Source: Nocardia sp. CC227C (GTDB lineage Bacteria > Actinomycetota > Actinomycetes > Mycobacteriales > Mycobacteriaceae). From it: a stretch of 64,000 nucleotides of DNA. The stretch spans positions 372,001 to 436,000 of the forward strand of contig NZ_JASITE010000001.1 in the NCBI RefSeq assembly GCF_030767025.1, given 5' to 3'. A model generated the notes under the pieces. That model saw only the letters and a list, made by a program, of their open reading frames with translations, was not told where the DNA came from and made no database searches. Positions 15,894-24,385 of the stretch are shown one piece after another (the stretch's first letter is position 1; the number at the start of each line of letters is the position of its first letter). Position numbers and translations under genes: made by a program.

Positions 15894-18800
15894 TCGTGGA
15901 GTGGACGAGCTGCTACAAGCTCTACCTCAATTGAGCGGGCTCGATGTTGATCGCATACGTCGGATGCTTACTCGCGCGTGGCTAGAAGCTGTCGATCTTC
16001 GTGATCTAGGCGGCGACGGCGTCAGCGGCTCACAGGATCTCGGCGATCTTCGCCGATTGGCCACCGCGCTGGAGGTGTATGCCATCCTTGCCGATGAGAT
16101 TGATTCAGAAACGCGGAAAGCGTGTGCTTTCGTGGCGGCAGAGGCCCTCGAAGTCGTCCGAGAAGTTGTCACGCTTAATCCTGGCCTGTCCCGTCCGTGG
16201 CTTTTTGGCACCCAGGACCGCTTCCAGCGAGTCGAAGCGGGGCTGCTCTATCTTATCGCTGGCTTCGACGCGAACGCTGCTCTGGTTGGTAGAGATCTCG
16301 GTATCCAACCTACCGATGACCTCACAGCCGCGGGCCAAGTGGAGTCATGGACGCTAGCTAGCATTCGAGGACTGCTCCAGCTGAAGTTGCCTCCCGGCGA
16401 CGCTCAGCCACCCCCTCTCGCGCTTGATGCGAAGCTGCACGGCCGTCTAAGAAATGCGATTCTGTCACGCCTGGGCGAAGCGGTCCGGGCGCATCTCCTC
16501 TGGTTGATGTTCATCACTGACGACAGCACCAGTGGGATCGGTGCTATCAGGAGCCTTATCGCGGATATTGAGCGCCCGGCGGCTGGGTTTGATGCCAGCG
16601 CGTCGTATTCAGACCTTCACCACCTTGCGCTGTTGCTGGTGGTCGCGCTGGGAGGAACGGCAGATCGTGCGCTGCGGAGGCTTCCGCCGCCACCGGACGA
16701 CGACGGTCGCTTTGTGCAGTTTCAACGGCATCGGTCAGAGGAACGGCCTTTGCTGTGGCCGGCTGCTGCGGCCTACGCGAAAGCAGCGATGCCGGGGCCA
16801 CATACACATGCTGTGGTCTCAGTACCGACGGGCGCAGGGAAGTCCGCTGTTGCCGAACTTGCAATCGCGCAGGCGATACGACATGGTTGGGTGCTTTATC
16901 TGTCTCCTACTAACGCGCTCGCGGGGCAGATCCGGCGACAACTCAACGAGGTGATTGGCGCGCTTCCAGGCGTGATGATTCGCGAGTTCGTCGGGGGAGC
17001 TGAGTATACAGAGTTGGCGGGCGAGGCTCTGGGAACCGTCGGCGAGAGCCAGATCCTGGTCATGACACCCGAAAAGTGCTCTCTCGCCCTTCGGCAGGAC
17101 CCGACTGCTTTCGAACGGATGACGCTCTGTGTGGTTGACGAGGCGCACGCACTTGGTGAAGCTGGCCAGCGAGCAGTCATCGCAGAACTCGTAGTGTCCG
17201 AAGTCCTTTATCGAGCGCCGAACGCCAGGGTTCTGATGCTGTCGGCGTTGATGGCGAATCCTGCGGACATCGCTGACTGGCTTCAGGGTGCGACGGGCGT
17301 AGATGCCTGTGTCGTGGACACACCGTGGAGACCGACACGGACGCTACGTGCAATCGCAGGGCTGGATCGAGGTCGCTACCGATTGAACCGGCATGCGGCA
17401 GCGAAGAAGGCGGCAGGTTTGTCGGGGCATCTCAAGAACGCGCCGTTCGATGCGCCGCTGGCTCTATTTGTGGGCTTGCAGGGCGCGTGGCGGACCTCAG
17501 ATCCATCCGACTTTGCTTTCGCGCCAACCTCGATTCGAATCTCACTAAAGTATCACCGCGGCAACGGGGTCAACCTGTCTGGATACGTTAACCTGACGGT
17601 TCAAGCGTTGGTACAAGCGCTGGGGCAGGAAAACCATCGAGTCCTCGCCTTCTTGCCTTCTAGTAAGCACTACTGTTTCGGCGTCGCCCGAAAGATGATC
17701 GGGTTTGCAGAAGCCGAACCTGTTGAACTCACCGAAGAAATCGACGCTCAATTGCTGCTTTCAGAAGCGGAACTAGGAGGACCGAGCGCGTTACGCGCAG
17801 CGCTCGGCAAGCGCCTCGCTGTACATACGAGTGCGATGCTGGCTGAGGAACGCAGAGCAAGTGAACTTGCCTTCGAGATGGGAATTGCGCGTGCGATGTT
17901 CGCCACGGGAACGATGGCTCAAGGGCTCAATCTTCCGGCGACAGTTGTCGTTATCGGTGGCACGAAGATCGGTTGGAATCAGACGGCAAGCAGCCAGGAG
18001 GAGAAGGAGCGAGCTCGCGCACAGCTACTCAATGCGATCGGTCGGGCTGGGCGTGCGAACGTTGCACCACGCTCGATGGCTATTGTGGTACCGGACAATG
18101 CCATTGAAGTAGACACAAACACCCAGGCTGCTAACACTGTCGTCCAGGCCGATTTTCTTCGAGACGAAGATGCTTCGACAGAAGTAACTAGCCAACTCCG
18201 CGGTCTGATCTACGATGCGATGAACGGATCGCTGGATGTCGACACCATGACAAGCTCTGAACAGACTGCATTCGCCTTCCTGTCTTATGCTGCCGAGGGA
18301 AACGCAGCCGAGGGAGTGCTACGTCGTAGCTGGGCTGTCCACAGCGCAGGCGCAACGTCATCTGCCGCGCAGCTCGGTCGAATGCTCGACGACGCGGGTG
18401 GCGCTTTTCTCAGGAGTAGATCGGCACCAGCCTGGGTAGCGCTTGCCGCACACCGTTCCGGGGTCGCGCTGCCAGATGCTGCGAGTCTGTATCGGGTGCT
18501 CAGACAGCACCTGATTGACAACGCCCCACCGAGTACGATCCGGGAGTGGGCGAGAGCCATGCTGATCGTGCTGTACACGCTAGACATCGACGAACTCGGA
18601 CGAGTGCTCCTCGCGCAGCCGTTTGCGTCAACGCAGATTGCGCCTATCTGGTCGGGGTCGAACGACAAGCGCTCGGGTTGGCGGATGCTGGACTCCGCAT
18701 TAGCAGCGTGGTTCGACGGTAAGCCGCTGATCGAAGTCGCTCGCTTCATAGAGCGAAGAGACCCTCAGGGTAAGTTTGAACGTGGGCAACAGGATCCGCT

Positions 18801-19206
18801 GCCTCGAACGCTGCGGGTCGTCAACGACGGGTTCGGCTTCCGCTTATCACTCGTCGCCGGCGCTCTCGGCGCGATCGTGGCTGCTGGCCGCGAAAACTCG
18901 GCCGCGCCCACCTGGGACTTGCCCGAAGACAGCACGCGAACTCTCGCCCTCCTGCCGCTCGCGATTCGATACGGCGCTGGCTCTCCAAGCGTGATCGCCT
19001 GGATGAGAGCGGGGGCACGGCCACGTGTTGTTGCCCATCTCCTGGATCGCCTCGTGCACCCACCTGCCGGTTTGGACGACGATGCGCTTCACTCCTGGGC
19101 ACGTACACAGCTCCGGAGCATTGGCAGGCGAGAGATCGAACCCGCTAATACGGAAGAAGAGCGAGCGCTGATCAACGCGTTGGTCACCGCAAGTACGGCG
19201 ATCTGA
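15886..19206 (+). CDS. hamB: HamB-like Ski2-family helicase (Hachiman sensor)
   Basis: 1106 residues. An N-terminal helical region of about 300 residues precedes the SF2 helicase core. Motifs in order are Walker A VPTGAGKS (about 313), SPTNALAGQ (Ia), DEAH in VVDEAHALGEAG (about 415), LSALMANP (III), TMAQGLNLPA (V) and NAIGRAGRAN (VI, about 717). The GxNxPA and GRAGR forms point to Ski2-like helicases. The C-terminal 350 residues are helical and not recognised. In known systems HamB senses damaged or abnormal DNA ends and controls HamA. ATG 15886 is chosen over the earlier in-frame ATG because it gives the coupled overlap with hamA. Confidence 0.75.
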   Translation: MFNRGVDELLQALPQLSGLDVDRIRRMLTRAWLEAVDLRDLGGDGVSGSQDLGDLRRLATALEVYAILADEIDSETRKACAFVAAEALEVVREVVTLNPGLSRPWLFGTQDRFQRVEAGLLYLIAGFDANAALVGRDLGIQPTDDLTAAGQVESWTLASIRGLLQLKLPPGDAQPPPLALDAKLHGRLRNAILSRLGEAVRAHLLWLMFITDDSTSGIGAIRSLIADIERPAAGFDASASYSDLHHLALLLVVALGGTADRALRRLPPPPDDDGRFVQFQRHRSEERPLLWPAAAAYAKAAMPGPHTHAVVSVPTGAGKSAVAELAIAQAIRHGWVLYLSPTNALAGQIRRQLNEVIGALPGVMIREFVGGAEYTELAGEALGTVGESQILVMTPEKCSLALRQDPTAFERMTLCVVDEAHALGEAGQRAVIAELVVSEVLYRAPNARVLMLSALMANPADIADWLQGATGVDACVVDTPWRPTRTLRAIAGLDRGRYRLNRHAAAKKAAGLSGHLKNAPFDAPLALFVGLQGAWRTSDPSDFAFAPTSIRISLKYHRGNGVNLSGYVNLTVQALVQALGQENHRVLAFLPSSKHYCFGVARKMIGFAEAEPVELTEEIDAQLLLSEAELGGPSALRAALGKRLAVHTSAMLAEERRASELAFEMGIARAMFATGTMAQGLNLPATVVVIGGTKIGWNQTASSQEEKERARAQLLNAIGRAGRANVAPRSMAIVVPDNAIEVDTNTQAANTVVQADFLRDEDASTEVTSQLRGLIYDAMNGSLDVDTMTSSEQTAFAFLSYAAEGNAAEGVLRRSWAVHSAGATSSAAQLGRMLDDAGGAFLRSRSAPAWVALAAHRSGVALPDAASLYRVLRQHLIDNAPPSTIREWARAMLIVLYTLDIDELGRVLLAQPFASTQIAPIWSGSNDKRSGWRMLDSALAAWFDGKPLIEVARFIERRDPQGKFERGQQDPLPRTLRVVNDGFGFRLSLVAGALGAIVAAGRENSAAPTWDLPEDSTRTLALLPLAIRYGAGSPSVIAWMRAGARPRVVAHLLDRLVHPPAGLDDDALHSWARTQLRSIGRREIEPANTEEERALINALVTASTAI

Positions 19207-19293
19207 CGGGACCACGCGCCGCTATGGAGAGGGGTGACACATTGATGCCTTCCTCCCCGTGTGCAGGCTTGGGAGTGTGTAACGAACATCTCG

Positions 19294-19393
19294 CCCCGGC
19301 CAGTGCGGCTACCTCCTCCCGGCGCAGACCTGGGGTGCGGCGTCGTAGGCCGGGCGGCAGGCTCACGTCCTCGGGCTGTAGCTGCGCGCGACG
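19294..19393 (-). pseudogene. MmyB-type XRE regulator, N-terminal remnant (right half of split gene)
   Basis: The minus strand encodes RAQLQPEDVSLPPGLRRRT followed by PGLRREEVAALAG, the highly conserved start of the MmyB-family helix-turn-helix. It stops being homologous at ALAG, exactly where the left remnant (14697) picks up with VSVDY. The first few residues before RAQL are replaced by sequence of a YceI-like fragment on the other strand, so this half has also lost its own 5' end. Confidence 0.8.
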
Positions 19394-19401
19394 GCGGCTG
19401 C

Positions 19402-19521
19402 ACCGCCACCGGCACGCCGCTGCGCACCGACTTTCGCGTGGCCACCGCCATCCCGTCGGCGATGATCAGTGACAAGGTGGCGATCGAGCTGGACATCGAG
19501 CTCATCGAGCCGAAGGCGTAA
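19402..19521 (+). pseudogene. YceI-like protein, C-terminal remnant
   Basis: The frame ending at TAA 19521 reads TPLRTDFRVATAIPSAMISD then KVAIELDIELIEPKA. It resembles the last strands of YceI lipid-binding proteins (DFGV....SDKV.IELDVE). Everything upstream of about 19400 in this frame is the antisense of the MmyB remnant, so only about 40 codons remain. It marks a second rearrangement junction beside the defence insert. Confidence 0.5.
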
Positions 19522-19525
19522 GCGT

Positions 19526-20059
19526 TCAGCGGGTGCGTTCGTGGAACAGGAGCAGGGTGTAGGCGGCCACGGTGTCGGCGTCGATGATCACCCCGGAACC
19601 GATCATGGATTCGAGTTCGGCGCGGGTGAACCAGGCCGACCGCATATCCTGCTCCTCCACCTCCCGCTCGTGCGGGCCCTCGGTCAGGTCGGTGGCCAGG
19701 AAATAGTGTCCGCGATTGCTGCACACCGCCGGGGCCGGGGCCAATTCGCCCAGATACGTCATGCTGGCGGCCCGTAGCCCGGTCTCCTCCCGCAGTTCCC
19801 GATGCGCGATCTCGATCGGTTCGGCGGCGGTGCGATCGGGCAGCGACCCGGCCGGGAACTCCCAACTCCGCCGCCCGAGCGGATACCGGTACTGCTCGAC
19901 CAGGTGGAACCGTTCCCCCTCGCGCGGTACCACGACCGCGAAGTCCGAACGATCCACCACGCCGTAGATGCTGGTGCTGCCGTCGGCGCGGCGGATGGCG
20001 TCCTCTCGAACCGTCATCCAGGCATTCGAATAGACCTCGCGCGAATCGATCGTCTCCAT
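19526..20059 (-). CDS. Nudix hydrolase (ADP-ribose pyrophosphatase type)
   Basis: 177 residues from ATG 20059 (AGGATCGG upstream; a longer frame to 20125 adds a poor Gly/Arg stretch). The Nudix box is HRELREETGL with the upstream WEFPAGSLPDRTAAEP; the spacing in front of REL differs by about one residue from the strict GX5EX7REUXEEXGU pattern. FHLVEQYRYPLGRRSWEFPAG is typical of ADP-sugar pyrophosphatases, which split ADP-ribose to AMP and ribose phosphate. Cytosolic. It stands alone, beyond the YceI and MmyB remnants. Confidence 0.88.
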   Translation of the reverse strand: METIDSREVYSNAWMTVREDAIRRADGSTSIYGVVDRSDFAVVVPREGERFHLVEQYRYPLGRRSWEFPAGSLPDRTAAEPIEIAHRELREETGLRAASMTYLGELAPAPAVCSNRGHYFLATDLTEGPHEREVEEQDMRSAWFTRAELESMIGSGVIIDADTVAAYTLLLFHERTR

Positions 20060-20382
20060 GTGTCCGATCCTGCCGGACGAGCGGCCGCGCCCACCGCTGC
20101 CCCGGGATTCGGGGGCTCCCGACACGCCCGTCCGGCCATTACCGTCGCCCGCGTGGGGTCACGGCCCCGCGGTGCCCGGCCGCACTGCCCGGTGGCCGGG
20201 GATACGGTCTGGGCGTGCGCTTTTCGGTCCCGAACGAGCGGTAGAGCGCCGAATCCGGGAAGCGCCCGCCCAGACCGCCACGGTTGGGCGGCACGCATGC
20301 CGCGCGACCTTCAGGGGTGGCGGATGGTGTGCGCGCCATACTCCAGGGGCGGTCAGCAGCCGCATGATCTTCTCCGGCGGTG
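20060..20382. other. non-coding gap between Nudix and IclR genes
   Basis: About 320 bp without a gene I can support. All open frames are Arg/Pro/Gly-rich GC-bias frames. It holds the Nudix promoter and short GC-rich inverted repeats such as CCCGGCC/GGCCGGG near 20176-20201. Confidence 0.5.
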
Positions 20383-20466
20383 GTGTGTTGCGACGTCTAC
20401 AAGTTCGGTGGCCACAGCGAGACAGCGAAGATCAAGCGCATCACGTCCTACTGGATCGAGCAGTGA
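20383..20466 (+). pseudogene. possible SnoaL/NTF2-like C-terminal remnant
   Basis: A short frame reads DVYKFGGHSETAKIKRITSY then WIEQ and stop. It looks like the last strands of SnoaL/NTF2-like proteins (VYxFdgdKI.RI.SYW). About 27 codons survive with no start, and they overlap the end of the IclR gene on the opposite strand. This is a weak call based on motif alone. Confidence 0.25.
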
Positions 20467-21415
20467 GCGGTAGTTCATCGGCGTCGCCGACGGGCGCATG
20501 CGCGGCCGATGGGCGGTAAGGCGCGCCTACCGCGGCGGCGGCGGCCATGGTGTCGGCGGCCAGGGCGTCCAGCGCGGTCGCGGTGAGATTGGTGTCGGGG
20601 CAGGCGACCACGGCGGCGGTGACGTGGCCGTTGCTGCCGATAGCGACTCCGCTGCCGGTGGCGCTGCCCGTGCCGAAGATCGGCGCGGCGACCGAGACGA
20701 CCGCGTTGTGGTCGGTGAGTTCGTCGGGCAGGTAGTCGATGGTGATGAGCTCGGTGATCATCGCGTTGAGGCGGTGGCGCAGCGGGTCGGTGACGGGGGA
20801 GTGGCGCAGGGTGGACAGCGCCTCGAGCATGGGGGTGGAGTCGTCGGCGAGGCGTTCGACCGCGTAACCGCGGGTGCGGATGGCGTCCAGGACGGCGCTC
20901 AGGCGGGGGCGGTGCGACGGGTCGGCGGTGGCGATCCAGGCGTCGCGTTCGGCGGCGGGGGCCCAGGCGACGAATTCGCGGCAGACCGGCGGGGCCAGGG
21001 GCAGGCGTCGGCCCACCCGGATCCAGGGCACCGAGGGGGTGCCGATCACCTCGGTGACGAGGATGGCGTCGGCCTCGCGTTCGGCGAGAAAGACCGGAAT
21101 GTCGTGCTGTGCGGCCAGCTTTCGCATCGGTTCGGCGGCCAGTCGGCGCAGCGGGAAGGCGGCTTCGGCGCGCCGCGCGACCGTCACCAGTTCCAATCCC
21201 AGGCTGTAGTTGCCGCTGTCGTCGCGCAGCGTCCAGCCATCGGCGGTGAGCTGGGTCAGCACCGCGTGCGCCGTCGCCCGGGACATGCCGGTGGCGCGCA
21301 CGATGGCGGCCAGTGAGAGATGTTCGGCCGGGCGGCGGGAGAGCAGGTCGATCACCCGCACCACCCGCTGGGTCGGCGGCGAGGCGGACGGTTCGTCCCG
21401 GGCGGATGCGCTCAT
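20441..21415 (-). CDS. IclR-family transcriptional regulator
   Basis: 324 residues. An N-terminal winged helix-turn-helix (residues about 17-75, with LSLAAIVRATGMSRATAHAV and LGLELVTVARRAE after it) is followed by an IclR effector-binding domain. The C-terminus adds a non-conserved Ala-rich tail of about 30 residues. It is divergent from cysD with 196 bp between the starts. Two palindromic sites lie there, so it probably controls the cysD-cysNC-sulfotransferase operon and itself. The effector is unknown; many family members bind small aromatic or carboxylic acids. Confidence 0.88.
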   Translation of the reverse strand: MSASARDEPSASPPTQRVVRVIDLLSRRPAEHLSLAAIVRATGMSRATAHAVLTQLTADGWTLRDDSGNYSLGLELVTVARRAEAAFPLRRLAAEPMRKLAAQHDIPVFLAEREADAILVTEVIGTPSVPWIRVGRRLPLAPPVCREFVAWAPAAERDAWIATADPSHRPRLSAVLDAIRTRGYAVERLADDSTPMLEALSTLRHSPVTDPLRHRLNAMITELITIDYLPDELTDHNAVVSVAAPIFGTGSATGSGVAIGSNGHVTAAVVACPDTNLTATALDALAADTMAAAAAVGAPYRPSAAHAPVGDADELPLTARSSRT

Positions 21416-21526
21416 TGTGAGTCCTGCTCGTCGGCGGGTGAAGGGTGCGGAAGTCGCCCCGGGGCACGGTAATCCAGCATCGGGTATTGACCGCCGTCAG
21501 GCTGCCCGCCTATCGTCGGTGTCACA

Positions 21527-21555
21527 TTATCGAACAATAGCGTCGAATATTCGAC
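21527..21555. promoter_or_regulatory. putative IclR operators in the iclR/cysD intergenic region
   Basis: GTCGAATATTCGAC at 21542-21555 is a perfect 14-bp palindrome. Just upstream, ATTATCGAACAAT (about 21526-21538) is a looser one that also contains TCGAA. Both are AT-rich islands in GC-rich DNA, 60-90 bp before the cysD start, which suits a regulator site. Confidence 0.6.
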
Positions 21556-21611
21556 ACCGCAACTCCGGAGGGCAACTCGGGAGACGGTTCGGGCGGAGTT
21601 CGGCGCGATAG

Positions 21612-22529
21612 GTGAGTGACGTGATGCCCACGGGGTACGAGCTGTCGCATCTGACAGCGCTCGAGGCCGAATCGGTGCACATCATCCGAGAGGTCGCGGC
21701 CACCTTCGAGCGGCCGGTACTGCTGTTCTCGGGTGGCAAGGATTCGGCGGTCATGCTGGAACTGGCGCGACGGGCGTTCTGGCCCGCCCCGCTGCCCTTC
21801 CCGCTGCTGCACATCGACACCGGGCACAACTTCGACGAGGTGATCGACTTCCGGGACCGCACCGCCGAACGGCTGGGCGCGCGCCTGCTGGTGGCACGGG
21901 TGCAGGACGATATCGACGCCGGACGGGTGGTGGAGCGGCCGGGCGAGACTCGCAACCGCCTGCAGACCGCCACCCTGCTGCGTGCCATCGGCGAACACCG
22001 CTTCGACGCTGTCTTCGGCGGCGCGCGCCGGGACGAGGAGAAGGCCCGCGCCAAGGAACGGGTGTTCAGCTTCCGTGACGAGTACGGGGCCTGGGATCCG
22101 CGCGCCCAGCGTCCCGAGGTGTGGAATCTGTACAACGGACGGCACCGCAAGGGCGAGCACATCCGGGTGTTCCCGCTGTCGAACTGGACCGAACTGGATA
22201 TCTGGGAGTACATCGACTCCGCCGCCGTCGAGCTGCCGTCGCTGTACTACGCGCACCGCCGCGTGGTGGTGGAGCGTGACGGAATGCTGTTGGCCGCCAA
22301 CCGTTTCCTGACCATCGGCCCGGGGGAGCGGCGCTACGAGAGCACGGTCCGCTTCCGCACCGTCGGCGACGCCACCTGCACCGGCTGCGTCGAATCCACC
22401 GCCGCCACCCCGGCCGAGGTGATCGCCGAGACCGCCGTCACCCGCCTCACCGAACGCGGCGCGACCCGCGCCGACGACCGCATCTCCGACTCCGGCATGG
22501 AGGATCGCAAGCGAGAGGGCTACTTCTGA
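21612..22529 (+). CDS. cysD: sulfate adenylyltransferase subunit 2
   Basis: 305 residues. It transfers the adenylyl group of ATP to sulfate, giving APS, in complex with the GTPase CysN. The PP-loop [15 protein letters not shown] is near residue 40. Family signatures [38 protein letters not shown] and the C-terminal [17 protein letters not shown] are all present. GTG 21612 is used; ATG 21624 is also possible (GGAG at about 21596). Its TGA overlaps the cysNC start by one base. No cysH (reductase) is in the cluster, and the sulfotransferase downstream suggests the product feeds sulfation. Confidence 0.95.
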   Translation: MSDVMPTGYELSHLTALEAESVHIIREVAATFERPVLLFSGGKDSAVMLELARRAFWPAPLPFPLLHIDTGHNFDEVIDFRDRTAERLGARLLVARVQDDIDAGRVVERPGETRNRLQTATLLRAIGEHRFDAVFGGARRDEEKARAKERVFSFRDEYGAWDPRAQRPEVWNLYNGRHRKGEHIRVFPLSNWTELDIWEYIDSAAVELPSLYYAHRRVVVERDGMLLAANRFLTIGPGERRYESTVRFRTVGDATCTGCVESTAATPAEVIAETAVTRLTERGATRADDRISDSGMEDRKREGYF

Positions 22530-24385
22530 TGCGCCGCAACCTGTTACGAATTGCCACCGCGGGCAGCGTCGACGACGGCAAGTCCACCCTCATCGGCCGC
22601 CTGCTCTACGACTCCAAAGCGCTTTTCAGCGACCAGCTCTCGGCCATCGAGATGTTCAGCACCGCGCGCGGTGACCAGGCCCCCGACCTGTCCTTGGTCA
22701 CCGACGGCCTGCGCGCGGAACGCGAACAGGGCATCACCATCGACGTCGCCTACCGCTATTTCGCCACGCCCCGACGGAAATTCGTCATCGCCGACACCCC
22801 GGGCCATGTGCAGTACACCCGGAACATGGTCACCGGGGCATCCACCGCGGATCTGGCGCTCATTCTGGTGGACGCCCGCAAGGGAGTCTCCGAGCAGACC
22901 CGCCGCCACGCCTTCCTGTCCGCACTGCTGGGCGTCGGCCACCTGGTGCTGTGCGTGAACAAGATGGACCTGGTGGACTTCTCCCGCGACCGCTTCGACG
23001 AGATCCGCGAGGAATTCGCCGATTTCGCCACCAAACTTGACGTCCGCGACCTCAGTTTCCTGCCGCTGTCGGCCCTGCACGGCGACAATGTGGTGGAACC
23101 CTCCGCGCACACCCCGTGGTTCCCGGGCCCGCCGCTGCTGCGTCACCTCGAGGATGTGCACATCGCCTCGGACCGCAATCTCATCGACGCCCGGCTGCCG
23201 GTGCAGTACGTCATCCGCCCCAGCGGGGAGACGCGGCGCAGCTACGCGGGCACCATCGCGGGCGGCGTGTTCAAACCCGGCGACGAGATCACCGTGCTGC
23301 CCTCGGGCCGTTCCACCCGCGTCGCCCAGATCTGGGGACCGGGCGGCGGCAAGGTGGAGGAAGCCTTCGCCGGCATGGCCGTCTCCCTCGCCCTGGACGA
23401 CGAGATCGACATCGGCCGCGGTGACATGTTCGCCCGCCCCGGCAATCAGCCCCATCAGGACCGGGAACTCGACGCCATGGTGTGCTGGTTCTCCGACGAC
23501 ACCGAACTGCGCCCCGGCGACCGCTACACCATCCGCACCGCCGCCCAGACCGCACAGGTGCGGGTGCGGACGCTCGACTACCGGCTGGACGTGAACACGC
23601 TGCACCGGGTGGAGGACGCGCCGCGCCTGGCGCTCAACGACATCGGCCGCGTGACCCTGCACAGCACGCAGCCGATCCTGTTCGACCCCTACCGTGCCAA
23701 CCGCGCCACGGGCAGCTTCATCCTCATCGACGAGCACACCGATCAGACCGTCGCCGCGGGCATGATCACCGGCCGCACGCCGGTCCAGCCGGCCACCCGT
23801 CGCGGCCCGGTCACCTGGCAGCGGTCGGCGGTGGCGCGCACCCAGCGGCTGTCCCAGGGCAAGACGCTGTGGCTGACCGGCCTGTCCGGCTCCGGGAAGT
23901 CCACCATCGCCGTGGAATTGGAGCGCCAGCTCATCGCGGCGGGCCGCCCCGCCTATCTGCTCGACGGGGACAATCTGCGGCACGGCATCAACGACGATCT
24001 GGGATTCGGCGATGACGAGCGGCGGGAGAACATCCGCCGGGTGGCCGAGATCGCGGCGCTGTTCGCCGATTCCGGCACCATCGCCATCGTCTCGCTGATC
24101 AGCCCGTTCGCCGCCGAGCGGGAGAACGCCCGCCGCATCCACGCCGACAGGGGGCTGGAGTTCCACGAGATCTTCGTCGACACCCCGCTGGCGACCTGCG
24201 AAGACCGGGATCCCAAGGGGCTCTACGCCAAGGCCCGCGCCGGTGAGATCACCCAGTTCACCGGCATCGACTCCCCGTACGAGCGCCCCGCACACGCCGA
24301 TCTGGTGCTCACCCCCGCCGACGGCACCCCGACCGCCATCGCCGAACTCATCCGCCGAGAGCTAGGAATCGCTGACCACCGATGA
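22529..24385 (+). CDS. cysNC: bifunctional sulfate adenylyltransferase GTPase / APS kinase
   Basis: 618 residues, a CysN-CysC fusion. The GTPase half has G1 [10 protein letters not shown]3 DTPGHVQYT and G4 NKMDL, followed by EF-Tu-like beta-barrels. The APS kinase half begins with P-loop GLSGSGKST (about residue 451) and [15 protein letters not shown]. With CysD it makes APS and then phosphorylates it to PAPS, the donor for sulfotransferases. Its stop overlaps the next start (ATGA at 24382). The fusion form is normal in mycolata. Confidence 0.95.
   Translation: MRRNLLRIATAGSVDDGKSTLIGRLLYDSKALFSDQLSAIEMFSTARGDQAPDLSLVTDGLRAEREQGITIDVAYRYFATPRRKFVIADTPGHVQYTRNMVTGASTADLALILVDARKGVSEQTRRHAFLSALLGVGHLVLCVNKMDLVDFSRDRFDEIREEFADFATKLDVRDLSFLPLSALHGDNVVEPSAHTPWFPGPPLLRHLEDVHIASDRNLIDARLPVQYVIRPSGETRRSYAGTIAGGVFKPGDEITVLPSGRSTRVAQIWGPGGGKVEEAFAGMAVSLALDDEIDIGRGDMFARPGNQPHQDRELDAMVCWFSDDTELRPGDRYTIRTAAQTAQVRVRTLDYRLDVNTLHRVEDAPRLALNDIGRVTLHSTQPILFDPYRANRATGSFILIDEHTDQTVAAGMITGRTPVQPATRRGPVTWQRSAVARTQRLSQGKTLWLTGLSGSGKSTIAVELERQLIAAGRPAYLLDGDNLRHGINDDLGFGDDERRENIRRVAEIAALFADSGTIAIVSLISPFAAERENARRIHADRGLEFHEIFVDTPLATCEDRDPKGLYAKARAGEITQFTGIDSPYERPAHADLVLTPADGTPTAIAELIRRELGIADHR

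Larger units (their letters stand above)
14698..19293. mobile_element. low-GC insert carrying a Hachiman-like defence operon
   Basis: About 4.6 kb between the two halves of an MmyB-type regulator. The left half starts at GGGTGAGCGTCGAC (minus strand) and the right half ends at GCCGGGG. Joined, they give the expected family sequence LAGVSVDY, with up to three G shared at the join. The content is AT-richer than its surroundings: the line 15301-15360 has 25 G+C in 60 (42 percent, counted by hand). There is no transposase or integrase. The ends are only weakly alike (CGAGTTGCGT at the left, CGAGATGTTCGT inverted at the right), so the transfer mechanism is unknown. Confidence 0.75.

Noticed and set aside
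14698-19293. Transposase or integrase inside the defence insert
   Set aside because: All frames in the insert were read. Apart from the two defence genes, only short frames without motifs remain.
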